The notes beneath the pieces are model-generated. The model ran no database searches, was not told the origin of the DNA, and saw only the letters and a list, made by a program, of their open reading frames with translations. A program made the position numbers and the translations under genes. Below, one piece after another: positions 16,286 through 25,504 of a stretch of 49,399 nucleotides of DNA. This DNA is from Bacteroidota bacterium. Lineage in GTDB: Bacteria > Bacteroidota > Ignavibacteria > SZUA-365. Position 1 is the first letter of the stretch, and each line of letters starts with the position of its first letter. Location of the stretch: the NCBI GenBank assembly GCA_014860565.1, contig JACZJN010000166.1, positions 1 through 49,399 on the forward strand, read 5' to 3'.

Positions 16286-17710
16286 ATGTACTTTCACCAT
16301 ATCTACGAAAAAGGTCTGGCACAGGCGAGTTATCTCGTTGGCTGTCAGGCGACCGGCGAGGCGATTGTCATCGACCCGCGCCGAGACATCGACGAGTATC
16401 TCGAAGCGGCCGAGAAGAACCGGCTGCGCATCACGCACGTGGCAGAGACGCATATTCATGCGGATTTTCTGAGCGGCGCGCGCGAACTGGCCGCCGCCAC
16501 CGGCGCCGCTTTGTATCTTTCTGACGAGGGAGGAGCCGACTGGCAGTATCAGTTCGACCACATTGCCTTGCGCGACGGCGACCATTTCATGGTCGGCAAT
16601 CTGCGCTTCGAGGTCATGCATACGCCCGGGCACACCCCCGAGCATATTTCCTTCCTTCTCACCGACACCCCCGCGAGCGACCAGCCGGTGATGATATTCA
16701 CGGGAGATTTCGTGTTCGTGGGTGATGTGGGCCGTCCCGACCTTCTCGAAAAAGCCGCAGGTATCCAAGGAACCCGGGTGCAGGGCGCGCGCGACATGTT
16801 TGCCTCGCTGAAAAAATTCAAGGCGCTGCCCGATCATGTCCAGGTATGGCCGGGACATGGGGCGGGATCGGCCTGCGGCAAGGCACTGGGCGCGGTGCCG
16901 AGTTCGACCGTCGGGTACGAGAGACTATCCAACTGGGCGCTGCGCATTGCGGACGAGGAGCGCTTCATCGAGGAACTGCTCGAAGGACAGCCCGAACCGC
17001 CGCGTTATTTCGCGATGATGAAAAAACTCAACAAGGTGGGGCCGGCCGTTTTAGGCGGCATTCCCCATCCTGCGCGTCTCACACTCGCGCAGTTCGCCGA
17101 TGCAATGGCGAAGAACATGACGCTTGTCGACACACGCGATAAGCTGGCTTTCGCCGGGGGCCACTATCCGGGAAGCCTCAATATCCAGGACAACAGCGCT
17201 TTCAGCACCTGGGCCGGCTGGATGCTTGATTACGAGCACCCGTTTGTGCTGGTCGCCTCGGACAGCCGTATTGAGGAACTGACGCGCGCGCTCATCCGCA
17301 TTGGACTCGATAATATCGCGGGATACGTGCAGGACATGGACCGCATCGGCGACGCCGGATATAATATGCGAGTGTTGGACCAGATCTTCGTCGAAGAACT
17401 TCATGCGCAACGTGAGCACTACCACATTCTCGACGTGCGTGGGTATACAGAGTATGCAGCCGGACATATCCCGGGCGCACAAAGCATCCACGCCGGGCTG
17501 CTCGGCACCGCTCTCGAGCAAGTTCCGCGCGATACCACCGTGGTTGTGCACTGTGTTTCCGGCGACCGTTCCAGCATTGCGAGCAGTTACCTGCTTTCGA
17601 AAGGGTTTCACAACGTTAAAAATCTCACATGCGGCTTCAACGGGTGGCTGCAGCACGAATACCCCGTCGAACGCGGTGTTCCGCGCGACGAGAATGCTCT
17701 CGCGGCATAG
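16286..17710 (+). CDS. Metallo-beta-lactamase-fold persulfide-dioxygenase-like protein fused to two rhodanese domains
   Basis: The protein has 474 aa. Residues 1-240 form an ETHE1/persulfide dioxygenase-like metallo-beta-lactamase domain: THIHADFLSG (H56, H58, D60), MHTPGHTPEH (H112, H116) and FTGDFVFVGDVGRPDL. Two rhodanese domains follow. The first (about 260-350) has VASDSRIEELTRA where the catalytic loop should be, with no Cys, so it is probably structural. The second (about 365-465) keeps VVHCVSGDRSS with Cys423. Such enzymes oxidise a thiol persulfide to sulfite with O2, and the rhodanese part handles sulfur transfer. The neighbouring rhodanese and TauE-like permease fit this pathway. 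A terminator follows at 17741. Confidence 0.88.
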   Translation: MYFHHIYEKGLAQASYLVGCQATGEAIVIDPRRDIDEYLEAAEKNRLRITHVAETHIHADFLSGARELAAATGAALYLSDEGGADWQYQFDHIALRDGDHFMVGNLRFEVMHTPGHTPEHISFLLTDTPASDQPVMIFTGDFVFVGDVGRPDLLEKAAGIQGTRVQGARDMFASLKKFKALPDHVQVWPGHGAGSACGKALGAVPSSTVGYERLSNWALRIADEERFIEELLEGQPEPPRYFAMMKKLNKVGPAVLGGIPHPARLTLAQFADAMAKNMTLVDTRDKLAFAGGHYPGSLNIQDNSAFSTWAGWMLDYEHPFVLVASDSRIEELTRALIRIGLDNIAGYVQDMDRIGDAGYNMRVLDQIFVEELHAQREHYHILDVRGYTEYAAGHIPGAQSIHAGLLGTALEQVPRDTTVVVHCVSGDRSSIASSYLLSKGFHNVKNLTCGFNGWLQHEYPVERGVPRDENALAA

Positions 17711-17740
17711 TACACGACATCGCCGTCGTTGATGCAGCGG

Positions 17741-17780
17741 ATGATGCCGGAATGCAATTTGCGTCCCGGCATCATTTTTT
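17741..17780 (+). terminator. Strong rho-independent terminator after the sulfur operon
   Basis: ATGATGCCGG (17741-17750) pairs with CCGGCATCAT (17766-17775), followed by a run of T. It ends the operon at 17710. It also lies inside the upstream extension of the next reading frame, which argues against starting that gene at 17729. Confidence 0.88.
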
Positions 17781-17854
17781 CTACAATGGAAGCGGAAAAA
17801 GTTGTATTCTGCTTCCCTGATCCACAAGTACATTTGATGATTGAGGACGAAGCC

Positions 17855-19024
17855 ATGCCCAAGCAATTTCGCTCGACTCTCCATGCACTCATGCTGTGGC
17901 GGTGGAAAGGACTTCTCATTCTGAGTCTCACGTTCCTGTCGCTGCTCACCTGCAGGGCGGCAGCAGAACAGGTCGACAGTCTTGACATCAAGATCGGCCA
18001 GATGCTGATGATCGGGTTCAGGGGGGCAACCGTATCCGACCAAAGCCCGGTCGCCAAAGCTATAAGCGACCTCCATATCGGTGGTGTCGTGCTTTTCGAT
18101 TTCGACGTCGCTACCAAGGCTTACGGAAGGAACATCACCTCCCCGATGCAACTGATGGAATTGACGAATGGACTGCGCAGACGCGCGGAGATTCCATTGT
18201 TCATCGCCGTCGATCAGGAGGGGGGCACGGTGCGCCGGTTGAAATCCAAAGACGGCTTTCCACAGACAGTCTCCGCCGCCAAGCTGGGCGCGATGGACAA
18301 TGCCGACAGCACGAGTTATTACAGTGATATTCTGGCGCGATCGATCGCGGTCGTGGGAATCAATACAAACTTCGCTCCTGTCCTCGACCTGAACGTCAAT
18401 CCGCAAAACCCGGTCATCGGAAAGCTGGACCGCAGCTTCTCCGCCGTGCCCGACGTCGTGAGCCGCAACGCTGCACTGATGATCGATGCGCATCATGCGC
18501 GGGGAGTGCTCTGCGCCGTGAAGCATTTTCCCGGACACGGCAGTTCCCGCGACGATTCGCATGAGGGCTTCGTCGATGTCTCTGACACATGGACAAAAAA
18601 GGAACTGGAGCCGTTCGCGACGATCATCGGGAAAGGCGGAGCCGACATGGTCATGACCGCTCATATTTTCAATCGGAAGCTCGATCCCGAATATCCGGGC
18701 ACGCTTTCGAAGGCCACCATTGACGGACTTCTTCGCACGCAAATGGCCTATGACGGAGTGGTTGTTACGGACGATCTGATGATGAAGGCGATCACCGATA
18801 AGTACGGTCTGGAAACCGCTATCGAAAAGGCGGTCAACGCGGGGGCGGATATCCTTCTCTTCGCGAACAACACGTTCACCTTCGATCCCGACATTGCACA
18901 GAAGGCTTTCACGACCCTGAAATCCCTGGTGGCGAGTGGGCGCATCACACCCGCGCGCATCGAAGCTTCATGGCAGCGCATCATGAACCTCAAGGGGCGT
19001 ATGACAAAAACGTGGGACAAGTAA
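17855..19024 (+). CDS. Secreted glycoside hydrolase family 3 protein, NagZ-like beta-N-acetylhexosaminidase
   Basis: The 389-aa protein starts with a signal peptide (GLLILSLTFLSLLTCRAAAEQ), then the GH3 N-terminal barrel: IGQMLMIGFRG, IAVDQEGGTVRRL, the NagZ-type KHFPGHGSSRDDSHEG loop carrying the His/Asp acid-base pair, and GVVVTDDLMMKAI with the nucleophile aspartate. There is no C-terminal GH3 sandwich domain, as in NagZ. Family members remove beta-linked GlcNAc from muropeptides. Here the export signal implies a periplasmic or lipid-anchored enzyme, unlike cytoplasmic E. coli NagZ. The signal ends near a single Cys (LLTCRAAAE), so a lipoprotein is possible. The start at 17855 has GAGGA upstream and avoids the terminator. 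Confidence 0.85.
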   Translation: MPKQFRSTLHALMLWRWKGLLILSLTFLSLLTCRAAAEQVDSLDIKIGQMLMIGFRGATVSDQSPVAKAISDLHIGGVVLFDFDVATKAYGRNITSPMQLMELTNGLRRRAEIPLFIAVDQEGGTVRRLKSKDGFPQTVSAAKLGAMDNADSTSYYSDILARSIAVVGINTNFAPVLDLNVNPQNPVIGKLDRSFSAVPDVVSRNAALMIDAHHARGVLCAVKHFPGHGSSRDDSHEGFVDVSDTWTKKELEPFATIIGKGGADMVMTAHIFNRKLDPEYPGTLSKATIDGLLRTQMAYDGVVVTDDLMMKAITDKYGLETAIEKAVNAGADILLFANNTFTFDPDIAQKAFTTLKSLVASGRITPARIEASWQRIMNLKGRMTKTWDK

Positions 19025-19107
19025 CGGGCGGGGAGAACCCTGGCGCGGTTGCGAGATGGAGTCAGTCCTCGCGTCCTCTGATTCATAATATATCCCACGC
19101 ATCCTGC

Positions 19108-19136
19108 TTGGATTTGTACGGCGATGCTGTTATATT
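19108..19136 (+). promoter_or_regulatory. Candidate sigma-70-type promoter for secG
   Basis: TTGGAT (19108-19113), a 17-bp spacer, then TATATT (19131-19136), 33 bp before the secG ATG. Confidence 0.5.
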
Positions 19137-19169
19137 TCGCTTTCGTAATGAAATTGGAGAAATGAAAAT

Positions 19170-19568
19170 ATGTTCACGTTATTGATGCTTGTTATCGTTG
19201 TGATCGGGGTCGTGATGACTATCTCGATTCTGATGCAGAATCCCAAGGGCGGCGGTCTTTCGAGTGCCTTCGGCGGCGCCAGCGGCGGTGTCGGATCCAT
19301 GCTCGGTGTGCGCCACGCCTCCGATATTCTTGCCAAGACCACCTGGGGCCTTGCCATCGCGTTTACCGTCCTGATTTTTGCTGTCAACATGTTCTTCCTT
19401 CCCACCGAAGGCACGCAGGACAGCATCATCCAGAGGCAGGCTTCGACCGAGCCGATTTCCCCGATGCAGAAGCAGGAACAAATGCAGCAGCAGATGCAGC
19501 AGGAACAGCCCCAGACAGCGCAGCCGCAGGGAGAGCAGCCAGCGCCGCCTCCCGCACCCGCCAACTAA
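19170..19568 (+). CDS. secG: Preprotein translocase subunit SecG
   Basis: The 132-aa SecG has two membrane helices (about 1-22 and 52-73) flanking the conserved cytoplasmic loop with LMQNPKGGGLSSAFGG and GVGSMLGVRHASDILAKTTW. SecG joins SecYE and helps SecA-driven export. The tail after residue 80 is an unusual low-complexity Gln/Met/Pro-rich stretch (QKQEQMQQQMQQEQPQ, then APPPAPAN), as seen in some Bacteroidota relatives. It is a single-gene transcript with its own promoter and terminator. Confidence 0.93.
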   Translation: MFTLLMLVIVVIGVVMTISILMQNPKGGGLSSAFGGASGGVGSMLGVRHASDILAKTTWGLAIAFTVLIFAVNMFFLPTEGTQDSIIQRQASTEPISPMQKQEQMQQQMQQEQPQTAQPQGEQPAPPPAPAN

Positions 19569-19592
19569 TCTGAATCGCACGCTGAAGATCGT

Positions 19593-19621
19593 ACGGGACC
19601 CGATTGGGTCCCGTTTTTTTT
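19593..19621 (+). terminator. Rho-independent terminator of secG
   Basis: ACGGGACCC pairs perfectly with GGGTCCCGT around a 4-base loop and is followed by a run of about 8 T. It separates secG from the convergent lipA gene. Confidence 0.92.
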
Positions 19622-19656
19622 AGCCGGACGCAGAAACCTTCCATCCGTTCTCTCGA

Positions 19657-20547
19657 TTACACGACGGTTTGCTCATCCGCATGGTAGCTTGATCGCACCA
19701 ATGGCCCGGATTCCACGTGTGCAAAACCGAGTTGCATTCCCGCGGTTTTCCACTGAGCGAATTCCGCCGGTGTTACGTACCGTTCGACGGGGAGATGCTG
19801 CTTGGTTGGCTGCAAATACTGCCCCAGCGTCATAATGTCGACTTCGATTGCACGGAGGTCGCGCATGACCTGCAGGATTTCCTCCTCTTCTTCTCCCAAA
19901 CCCAGCATGATGCCGGTTTTCGTGACCAGTCCCTGCTGCTTGCACATCTGCAGCACCTCCAGCGAACGCTGGTATTTTGCCTGCGGCCGCACGCGGCGAT
20001 ACAGCCGCGGAACGGTTTCCATATTGTGATTGAAGATGTCGGGACGCGCGTCGATAACAGTTTGCACCGCCTCCGGCCTTCCCTGGAAATCAGGGGTCAG
20101 GACTTCAATCTTGCAATGGGGAACGCGATCACGGATGGCGCGGATGGTCGCGGAAAAGATTGCGGCGCCGCCGTCCTTGAGTTCGTCCCGATTGACCGAT
20201 GTGATGACTGCGTGACGTAGTCCCATCCGCTCGATCGCTTCGGCCACTCGACGGGGTTCGTCGGTGTCAAGAAAGAGCGGACGCCCGGTTTTCACCGAAC
20301 AAAAACCGCAGCTGCGCGTGCAGACATCCCCCAGTATCATGAAAGTGGCAGTACCTCGATTCCAGCACTCTGCCATGTTGGGGCAGCGGGCGTCCTCGCA
20401 CACGGTGTTGAGCTGCTGCTGATCGACAAGTTTCCGCACCTCGGAGAAGGTTGTTCCCAGCGGTACTTTGATCTTGAGCCATTCAGGGCGGCGTTCACGT
20501 TCCTTTTTCTTTCCCTGGATGTCTATTTCAATCGGCTGCATGTCCAC
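19657..20547 (-). CDS. lipA: Lipoyl synthase
   Basis: This 296-aa radical-SAM enzyme inserts two sulfurs into octanoyl groups on lipoyl domains. It has both iron-sulfur cysteine sets: the auxiliary cluster C50-x4-C55-x5-C61 ([12 protein letters not shown]) and the radical-SAM cluster C76-x3-C80-x2-C83 (CTRSCGFC), with [14 protein letters not shown] and the conserved C-terminal region [10 protein letters not shown] that contains the RSSY auxiliary-cluster serine. It is on the same strand as, and downstream of, the 2-oxoacid dehydrogenase E1/E2 genes, whose E2 carries a lipoyl domain. I found no lipB or lplA in the window. Confidence 0.96.
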   Translation of the reverse strand: MDMQPIEIDIQGKKKERERRPEWLKIKVPLGTTFSEVRKLVDQQQLNTVCEDARCPNMAECWNRGTATFMILGDVCTRSCGFCSVKTGRPLFLDTDEPRRVAEAIERMGLRHAVITSVNRDELKDGGAAIFSATIRAIRDRVPHCKIEVLTPDFQGRPEAVQTVIDARPDIFNHNMETVPRLYRRVRPQAKYQRSLEVLQMCKQQGLVTKTGIMLGLGEEEEEILQVMRDLRAIEVDIMTLGQYLQPTKQHLPVERYVTPAEFAQWKTAGMQLGFAHVESGPLVRSSYHADEQTVV

Positions 20548-20744
20548 GCTTTCATAAAATGCTACATGTCATAAAAAATACGACATTGCATTATCTGGAA
20601 AAAGGCACATGTGGAGAGGAGGGGATCGAAGCCGGAGTGAAAATTACCGCGCTCCGGTAAACGGAAAAAGTATACCTCATCCCCTCGGCATCTGGAGTGA
20701 TGTCGCAGGGAGAGGAGGAGGGGATCTGTGGATCAGTTGGGGTA

Positions 20745-21089
20745 TCAGAACACGGTGAGCACGATCACGAAAGCGCCGCAGGTGAGAACAGCGGCAGTGA
20801 TCGTCATCGTCGCCAGCATCAAGGAACGACCCGGCGCATCAGGAAGACCGTACCGGTTCACGCCGCGAAGGAAGCTTTTCTTTGCCTTGTAGAAAAGCAT
20901 CCCGGAGGCGGGGAGTCCAAGAAATCCAACAGCGAGCAGGATTTGCTCGAAAGGCTGTGCATCAGGCGCATCAGGATTCACGTAGGCATTAAACCCCGAG
21001 AGAAAGAGAATAATGCCGACCAGTGTGAACAGAACGCCTATCATCGAGGCCAGCCCCTGGAGCAGCTTCCGGAGTGGAGAGAGCGACAT
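20745..21089 (-). CDS. Small integral membrane protein, unknown
   Basis: The 114-aa protein has about three hydrophobic segments (GLASMIGVLFTLVGIILFLSG, FEQILLAVGFLGLPASGML, MLATMTITAAVLTCGAFVIV). The start at 21089 is chosen because AAAGG lies 7 bases upstream; the frame extends to 21149 without a good site. No family is recognised. It lies between the dehydrogenase genes and lipA, but the terminator at 21199-21231 suggests it is transcribed separately. The gap 20548-20744 before lipA holds a small inverted repeat (CCGGAG/CTCCGG) and otherwise nothing I can assign. Confidence 0.6.
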   Translation of the reverse strand: MSLSPLRKLLQGLASMIGVLFTLVGIILFLSGFNAYVNPDAPDAQPFEQILLAVGFLGLPASGMLFYKAKKSFLRGVNRYGLPDAPGRSLMLATMTITAAVLTCGAFVIVLTVF

Positions 21090-21198
21090 CGGAAACCTTT
21101 CAGAAGGGTGTGCTCGAAACAATGGATGTGAGAGCGTGCCGCGGGGCACATTGCCGAATCAAAGAGCTCTTCTGACTGAATATAGATACTGCCACAAC

Positions 21199-21231
21199 GA
21201 AAATCTCCTCCGGAGGAGAACCGGAGGAGAT
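21199..21231 (-). terminator. Terminator after the E2 gene
   Basis: An 11-bp stem, ATCTCCTCCGG with its complement around a 7-base loop, is followed on the minus strand by a short T run. It lies 54 bp past the E2 stop. Confidence 0.7.
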
Positions 21232-21284
21232 ATTTCTTAATGTACGGTATTGCTACATAGCAGGGGGATGCTATCAGGTCGCTG

Positions 21285-22646
21285 TCAGATCGATTCGAGA
21301 TTGAACTCTTCAAGGTATTGACGCACACGCTCGAGGAAGCGTCCGCCGAGGGCGCCGTCGACGATGCGGTGATCGAACGAGAGCGAAAGGAACATCATGG
21401 AACGAATGGCAATGGCGTCTTCTCCGTCACGCTCGATGACGACCGGCTGTTTCTTGACGGCACCCACGCCAAGGATGGCGACCTGCGGCTGATTGATAAT
21501 CGGGGTTCCGAAGATGTTGCCGAAGATGCCGAAGTTCGTGATCGTGAACGTGCCGTCCTGGATTTCTTCCGGCTGCAGTTTGCGATGCCGCGCGCGCGAA
21601 GCGACATCGGCGATCGAACGGCCAAGACCGATCACGTTGAGGGTGTCGGCGTTCTTTACTACAGGGACGATCAGCCCGCCATCCTCCATCGCGACGGCGA
21701 CGCCGAGATTGATCATGCGCTTGTAATGAATGTTCGCGCCCTCTATGGAGCTGTTGACGAGCGGGAAATCCTTCAGTGCGCGCACCGCGGCTTCGGCGAT
21801 GAAGGGCATGAAAGTGAGTGAGAAGCCTTCGCGCTGCTTGAATGCCGCTGCATGCTGGTCGCGAAATCGCACCACGCGCGTCATATCGACTTCCGATACC
21901 ACCGCCACATGCGGGGAAATCTGCATGCTCTTGACCATGTGCTCGGCCATGAGACGCTGCATGTTGCTCATGGGCACGACCTCGGCTCCCTGTCCCGCCG
22001 TGGCCGACGGTGCGGGCATGGCGGCGAGGGAAGGGCCGGAAGGGGCGGTCGGAGCGGAAGGGGCGGACGGAGCGGAAGGGGCGGACGGAGCGATGAAACC
22101 ACCGGTCTTGCGCTGCTCTACATATGCGAGAATGTCGCTTTTGCTGACGCGACCTCCGGCACCGTTGCCGGGAATGCGTTCGAGTTCCTGCATGCTCACT
22201 CCCTCGACGGAAGCGATGCGCATGACGACGGGAGAGTAGAAGCGCGCCTCGCCCGGAACGGAAGCGGCAGGGATGGCAGGGGCGGCAGGAGCGGCCGGAG
22301 CGGCCGGAGCGGCGGAAGCAGCCGGAGCAGCCGGGGCAGCAGGGGCAGCAGGAGCGGCGGAAGCGGCCGGAGCGGCGGAAGTGCTTTCCTCAACCACGGC
22401 ATTGCCAGCATCGGTTTCGATTATCGCGATCGGGGTACCGACTTCGACGGTGTCGCCTTCCTCCGCCATGATTTTCACAAGGATGCCGGCGTTGGGTGCG
22501 GGGACCTCGGTGTCGACTTTATCAGTCGCGATTTCGAGAATTGTCTCGTCGCGATCGACGGCGTCACCCGACTTTTTCAGCCACTTGAGTATCCGGCCTT
22601 CCGTGATGCTCTCGCCCATCTTGGGCATCTGGACTTCGACTTTCAT
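21285..22646 (-). CDS. 2-oxoacid dehydrogenase E2 (dihydrolipoamide acyltransferase)
   Basis: The protein has 453 aa. Residues 1-80 are the lipoyl domain, with the modified lysine K43 in ATDKVDTEVPA. A long Ala/Pro linker follows (about 90-130), then the E1/E3-binding domain (FYSPVVMRIASVEGVSMQEL...GRVSKSDILAYV), a second Ser/Ala/Pro linker, and the acyltransferase domain ending in SFDHRIVDGA (His426, Asp430 catalytic). It is the core of a pyruvate or branched-chain 2-oxoacid dehydrogenase complex. It lies 57 bp behind the E1 gene. No E3 gene is present here. Substrate class cannot be fixed from E2 alone. The linker DNA is made of short GC-rich repeats prone to length change. Confidence 0.93.
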   Translation of the reverse strand: MKVEVQMPKMGESITEGRILKWLKKSGDAVDRDETILEIATDKVDTEVPAPNAGILVKIMAEEGDTVEVGTPIAIIETDAGNAVVEESTSAAPAASAAPAAPAAPAAPAASAAPAAPAAPAAPAIPAASVPGEARFYSPVVMRIASVEGVSMQELERIPGNGAGGRVSKSDILAYVEQRKTGGFIAPSAPSAPSAPSAPTAPSGPSLAAMPAPSATAGQGAEVVPMSNMQRLMAEHMVKSMQISPHVAVVSEVDMTRVVRFRDQHAAAFKQREGFSLTFMPFIAEAAVRALKDFPLVNSSIEGANIHYKRMINLGVAVAMEDGGLIVPVVKNADTLNVIGLGRSIADVASRARHRKLQPEEIQDGTFTITNFGIFGNIFGTPIINQPQVAILGVGAVKKQPVVIERDGEDAIAIRSMMFLSLSFDHRIVDGALGGRFLERVRQYLEEFNLESI

Positions 22647-22703
22647 TTCAGTATATCCTGATTGGAGAAAAAAATTGAGTTCGTCGTGAAACGGCCTGTT
22701 TGA

Positions 22704-24803
22704 TCAGTAGGCCACCAAGTCGCGCGCGGCCTGTATAATATCCTTGTCCTGCGGCAGGATTTCGCTTTCGAGCGTCCATGCATACGGGATGTGGCAGTCC
22801 TTGGCCGCGATCCGCCGCACGGGTGCGTCGAGGAGTTCGAAGCCTTCGGCCGCGATACGCGCCGCCACCTCGCCGCCGAAGCCGCCGGTGAGAGTGTCTT
22901 CGTGCGCGATCAGCACTTTGCTGGTCTTGGCGATGGATCGCAGTACGGTGTCGATATCCAGCGGCACGAGCGTGCGCAGATCGATCACCTCGATGGAAAT
23001 GCCTTCCTTGTCGAGCACGCGGGCGGTTTCAAGCGACTTCTGTACCATCGCGCCCCAGGCGACGATGGTAAGATCGCTGCCCTCGCGGCGGATGGACGCC
23101 TTTCCGAAGGGAATGAGATATTCCTCGTCGGATTCGAGCGATGCGGCGTAGCCCTGGCGGTACATGCCTTTGTGTTCGAGAAACATCACCGGATCGTCCA
23201 TCCGGCAGGCGGTTTTCAGCAACCCCTTCGCATCCCCAGCCGTCGAGGGATACGCAACGTAGAGCCCGGGAATGTGGGTGAAATACCCGTCGATGTTCTG
23301 GCTGTGGCAGAGCGCGCCGTGGATATAGCCGCCGACAGGCACGCGCAGGACTATCGGAGCCGAAAAGTCGTTATTCGAGCGGTAGCGCATCGACGATACT
23401 TCGTTCCGGATGTGCATCATCGCCGTCCAGATGTAATCGCCGAACTGGATTTCCACGACGGGTTTGAAACCACGCACGGCGAGACCCACCGCGGTGCCGA
23501 CGATGCTCGACTCGGCGAGCGGGGAGTTGAAGCAGCGGTTGAGTCCGAATTTCGTGGAAAGTCCCTTGGTCGCGGTGAACACGCCGCCCTTGCCGTCCTG
23601 CACATCCTGCCCGTAGACGATGATCTTCTCGTTGCGCTCCATTTCTTCATGCAGTGCATGATTGATGGCGTCGACGATCACCGTCTTGTTTCCCGACGGG
23701 GTGTTGTGCTCGTAGCGAAGACCGAGTTCCTTGGGTGAGTACAGATACTGCATGGCGGTGGACGGATCAGGCAGCGGTTTCGCCTCCGCGAGATCGGTTG
23801 CGTCATTGACCTCGTCGAGGATCGCCTTTTCCATCTGTCCGAATTCTTCTTCTGTCAGCATCCCTGCCGCGACCAGGGCGTCTTTCATGCGGATGATCGG
23901 ATCCCGCTGCCGGTCGCGCTCGAGTTCCTCTTTGCTGCGGTACTTGGTCTGGTCATCGGAAGAGGAATGTGCCAGCAGGCGCACGACGTCGGTAACGACC
24001 ACGGTGGGACCATCCCCGCGGCGCGCACGTGCGACGGCCTTGCGGAAGGCTTCATAGGTCTCGAAGAAGTTCGTTCCGTCGACCTCGATGCGGTCGAGGT
24101 TGACGTAGCCGTTGACCATGTCGTAGACCGAACCGCCGGTCTGCTGCGAGAGATGCACCGAAATGGCGTACTTGTTATCCTGAACGCAGAAGATGACCGG
24201 GAGCTTGGCGCGGCTGGCCCAGTTGACCGCTTCGTGAAAATCACCCTGGCTGGTCGTGCCTTCACCGGAGGATACGTATACAACCTCATCGGTGCCTTCG
24301 AGCTTCGCGCCTTTCGCCGTTCCGACCGCATGCAGATACTGCGTTCCGGTGGGGGAGGACTGCGACACGACACGTGCCGACTTCATCCCGTAATGCTGCG
24401 GCATCTGCCGTCCGCCGGAATTCACGTCATCCGCACGCGCCAGAAAATTCGTCATGATCCCGACGGCATCCATGCCCATCCCCATCATATAGGAGAGGTC
24501 GCGGTAGTAGGGATACGACCAGTCCTTGCCCGGGACGATCGCCTTGGCCGCCGCTATCTGCGCGGCTTCGTGTCCTGAACCGCCAATATGGAAAAAGCTT
24601 TTCCCCTGCTTGAGCAGGGTAAGCATTTTCTGGTCGAGGCGCCGCGCGGTCATCATCGTGCGCAAAATCGCACGGAGTTCTTCCGCGGAAAACGGATTGT
24701 TTTTTGGAATGGTCATCGCGAACGGGTTCTTCGGCGCTGCCTCGGAAGGCGCGGCGTCCGGCACGGGGGTGTTCGCCGCCGAGCTCGGGGTCGATTTGGC
24801 CAT
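22704..24803 (-). CDS. 2-oxoacid dehydrogenase E1, alpha and beta subunits fused
   Basis: The protein has 699 aa. Residues about 35-360 are the E1-alpha part, with the thiamine-diphosphate motif GEGTTSQGDFHEAVNWASR to DNKYAIS and the phosphorylation-loop-like VVRLLAHSSSDDQTKYRS. Residues about 375-699 are the E1-beta part (IIVYGQDVQDGKGGVF, FNSPLAESSIVGTAVG, LIAHEDTLTGGFGGEVAA). E1 decarboxylates the 2-oxoacid and acylates the lipoyl group of E2, encoded just downstream. The HSSSDD region and Phe-rich alpha part resemble branched-chain 2-oxoacid dehydrogenases more than the classical homodimeric AceE. The fusion is common in Bacteroidota relatives, where it may serve pyruvate and/or branched-chain acids. 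GGAG lies 8 bases before the ATG. Confidence 0.92.
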   Translation of the reverse strand: MAKSTPSSAANTPVPDAAPSEAAPKNPFAMTIPKNNPFSAEELRAILRTMMTARRLDQKMLTLLKQGKSFFHIGGSGHEAAQIAAAKAIVPGKDWSYPYYRDLSYMMGMGMDAVGIMTNFLARADDVNSGGRQMPQHYGMKSARVVSQSSPTGTQYLHAVGTAKGAKLEGTDEVVYVSSGEGTTSQGDFHEAVNWASRAKLPVIFCVQDNKYAISVHLSQQTGGSVYDMVNGYVNLDRIEVDGTNFFETYEAFRKAVARARRGDGPTVVVTDVVRLLAHSSSDDQTKYRSKEELERDRQRDPIIRMKDALVAAGMLTEEEFGQMEKAILDEVNDATDLAEAKPLPDPSTAMQYLYSPKELGLRYEHNTPSGNKTVIVDAINHALHEEMERNEKIIVYGQDVQDGKGGVFTATKGLSTKFGLNRCFNSPLAESSIVGTAVGLAVRGFKPVVEIQFGDYIWTAMMHIRNEVSSMRYRSNNDFSAPIVLRVPVGGYIHGALCHSQNIDGYFTHIPGLYVAYPSTAGDAKGLLKTACRMDDPVMFLEHKGMYRQGYAASLESDEEYLIPFGKASIRREGSDLTIVAWGAMVQKSLETARVLDKEGISIEVIDLRTLVPLDIDTVLRSIAKTSKVLIAHEDTLTGGFGGEVAARIAAEGFELLDAPVRRIAAKDCHIPYAWTLESEILPQDKDIIQAARDLVAY

Positions 24804-25009
24804 GTATGTACTCCGGGTTCAGGAAACGAATAGACTCAATAAGAGAAAACCCCTCGGCAGCGAAAAAAATTCCCTCCATGGAAGCCTGTGGAAGGATCTC
24901 CCGGTGTGCCTTTCGCAGCTCGGAAGTCGCGCGGAAAAGGGTGAAAGAGCAAAAAATAGATCAATCTTGTCGCAAATGCAATCTCACGCATATTGTCGGT
25001 TTGAGGGGC

Positions 25010-25038
25010 TTGCGTCCTATTTTTCTACTTGCTATCAT
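25010..25038 (+). promoter_or_regulatory. Candidate promoter for the DUF5684-like gene
   Basis: TTGCGT (25010-25015), a 17-bp spacer, then TATCAT (25033-25038), 93 bp before the ATG. It lies in the 328-bp divergent gap 24804-25131, in which I see no other feature. Confidence 0.4.
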
Positions 25039-25131
25039 TGACCTATCGTAGTGCCACGTTGAGCCTTTATCATCGACCCCGGCGATCAGACACCGCGGCG
25101 ATTTTCATTCCATTCATCAGACGGAGGAAAC

Positions 25132-25503
25132 ATGTACGAATATGAGTACAGTGATCCCAGTGGACTCGCCGCGTTCGGCGTCGGGTACATCATTATCATG
25201 CTTGTTGTCGCGGCATTCTTTATCGCCTGCTACTGGAAGATTTTCACCAAGGCGGGGCAGCCCGGCTGGGCTTCAATAATTCCGTTCTACAACCTGTATA
25301 TAATGCTGATGATCGTCGGCAGGCCGGCATGGTGGATCATTCTGTTCCTCATTCCCTGTGTCAATATCGTCGTGATGATCCTGTTTTATCTCGATCTGGC
25401 GCGGGTGTTTGGAAAAAGCACTGGCTTCGGCGTGGGCTTGATCCTCTTGAGCTTCATCTTCATTCCCATCCTCGCATTCGGAGATGCCGAATACGTTGGA
25501 TGA
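25132..25503 (+). CDS. DUF5684-like small membrane protein
   Basis: The 123-aa protein has three to four hydrophobic segments and the typical DUF5684 core: YWKIFTKAGQPGWASIIPFY, then IVGRPAWWIILFLIPCVNIV and LARVFGKSTGFGVGL. The family is widespread in Bacteroidota and Actinobacteria, and its role is unknown. An AGGAGG-like site (GGAGG) precedes the ATG. It ends at or within the start region of the next membrane-protein gene, so the two are co-translated. Confidence 0.8.
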   Translation: MYEYEYSDPSGLAAFGVGYIIIMLVVAAFFIACYWKIFTKAGQPGWASIIPFYNLYIMLMIVGRPAWWIILFLIPCVNIVVMILFYLDLARVFGKSTGFGVGLILLSFIFIPILAFGDAEYVG

Positions 25504-25504
25504 C

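Noticed and set aside
17729-17854. N-terminal extension of the GH3 protein
   Set aside because: It reads through a strong terminator hairpin and delays the signal peptide by 42 residues.
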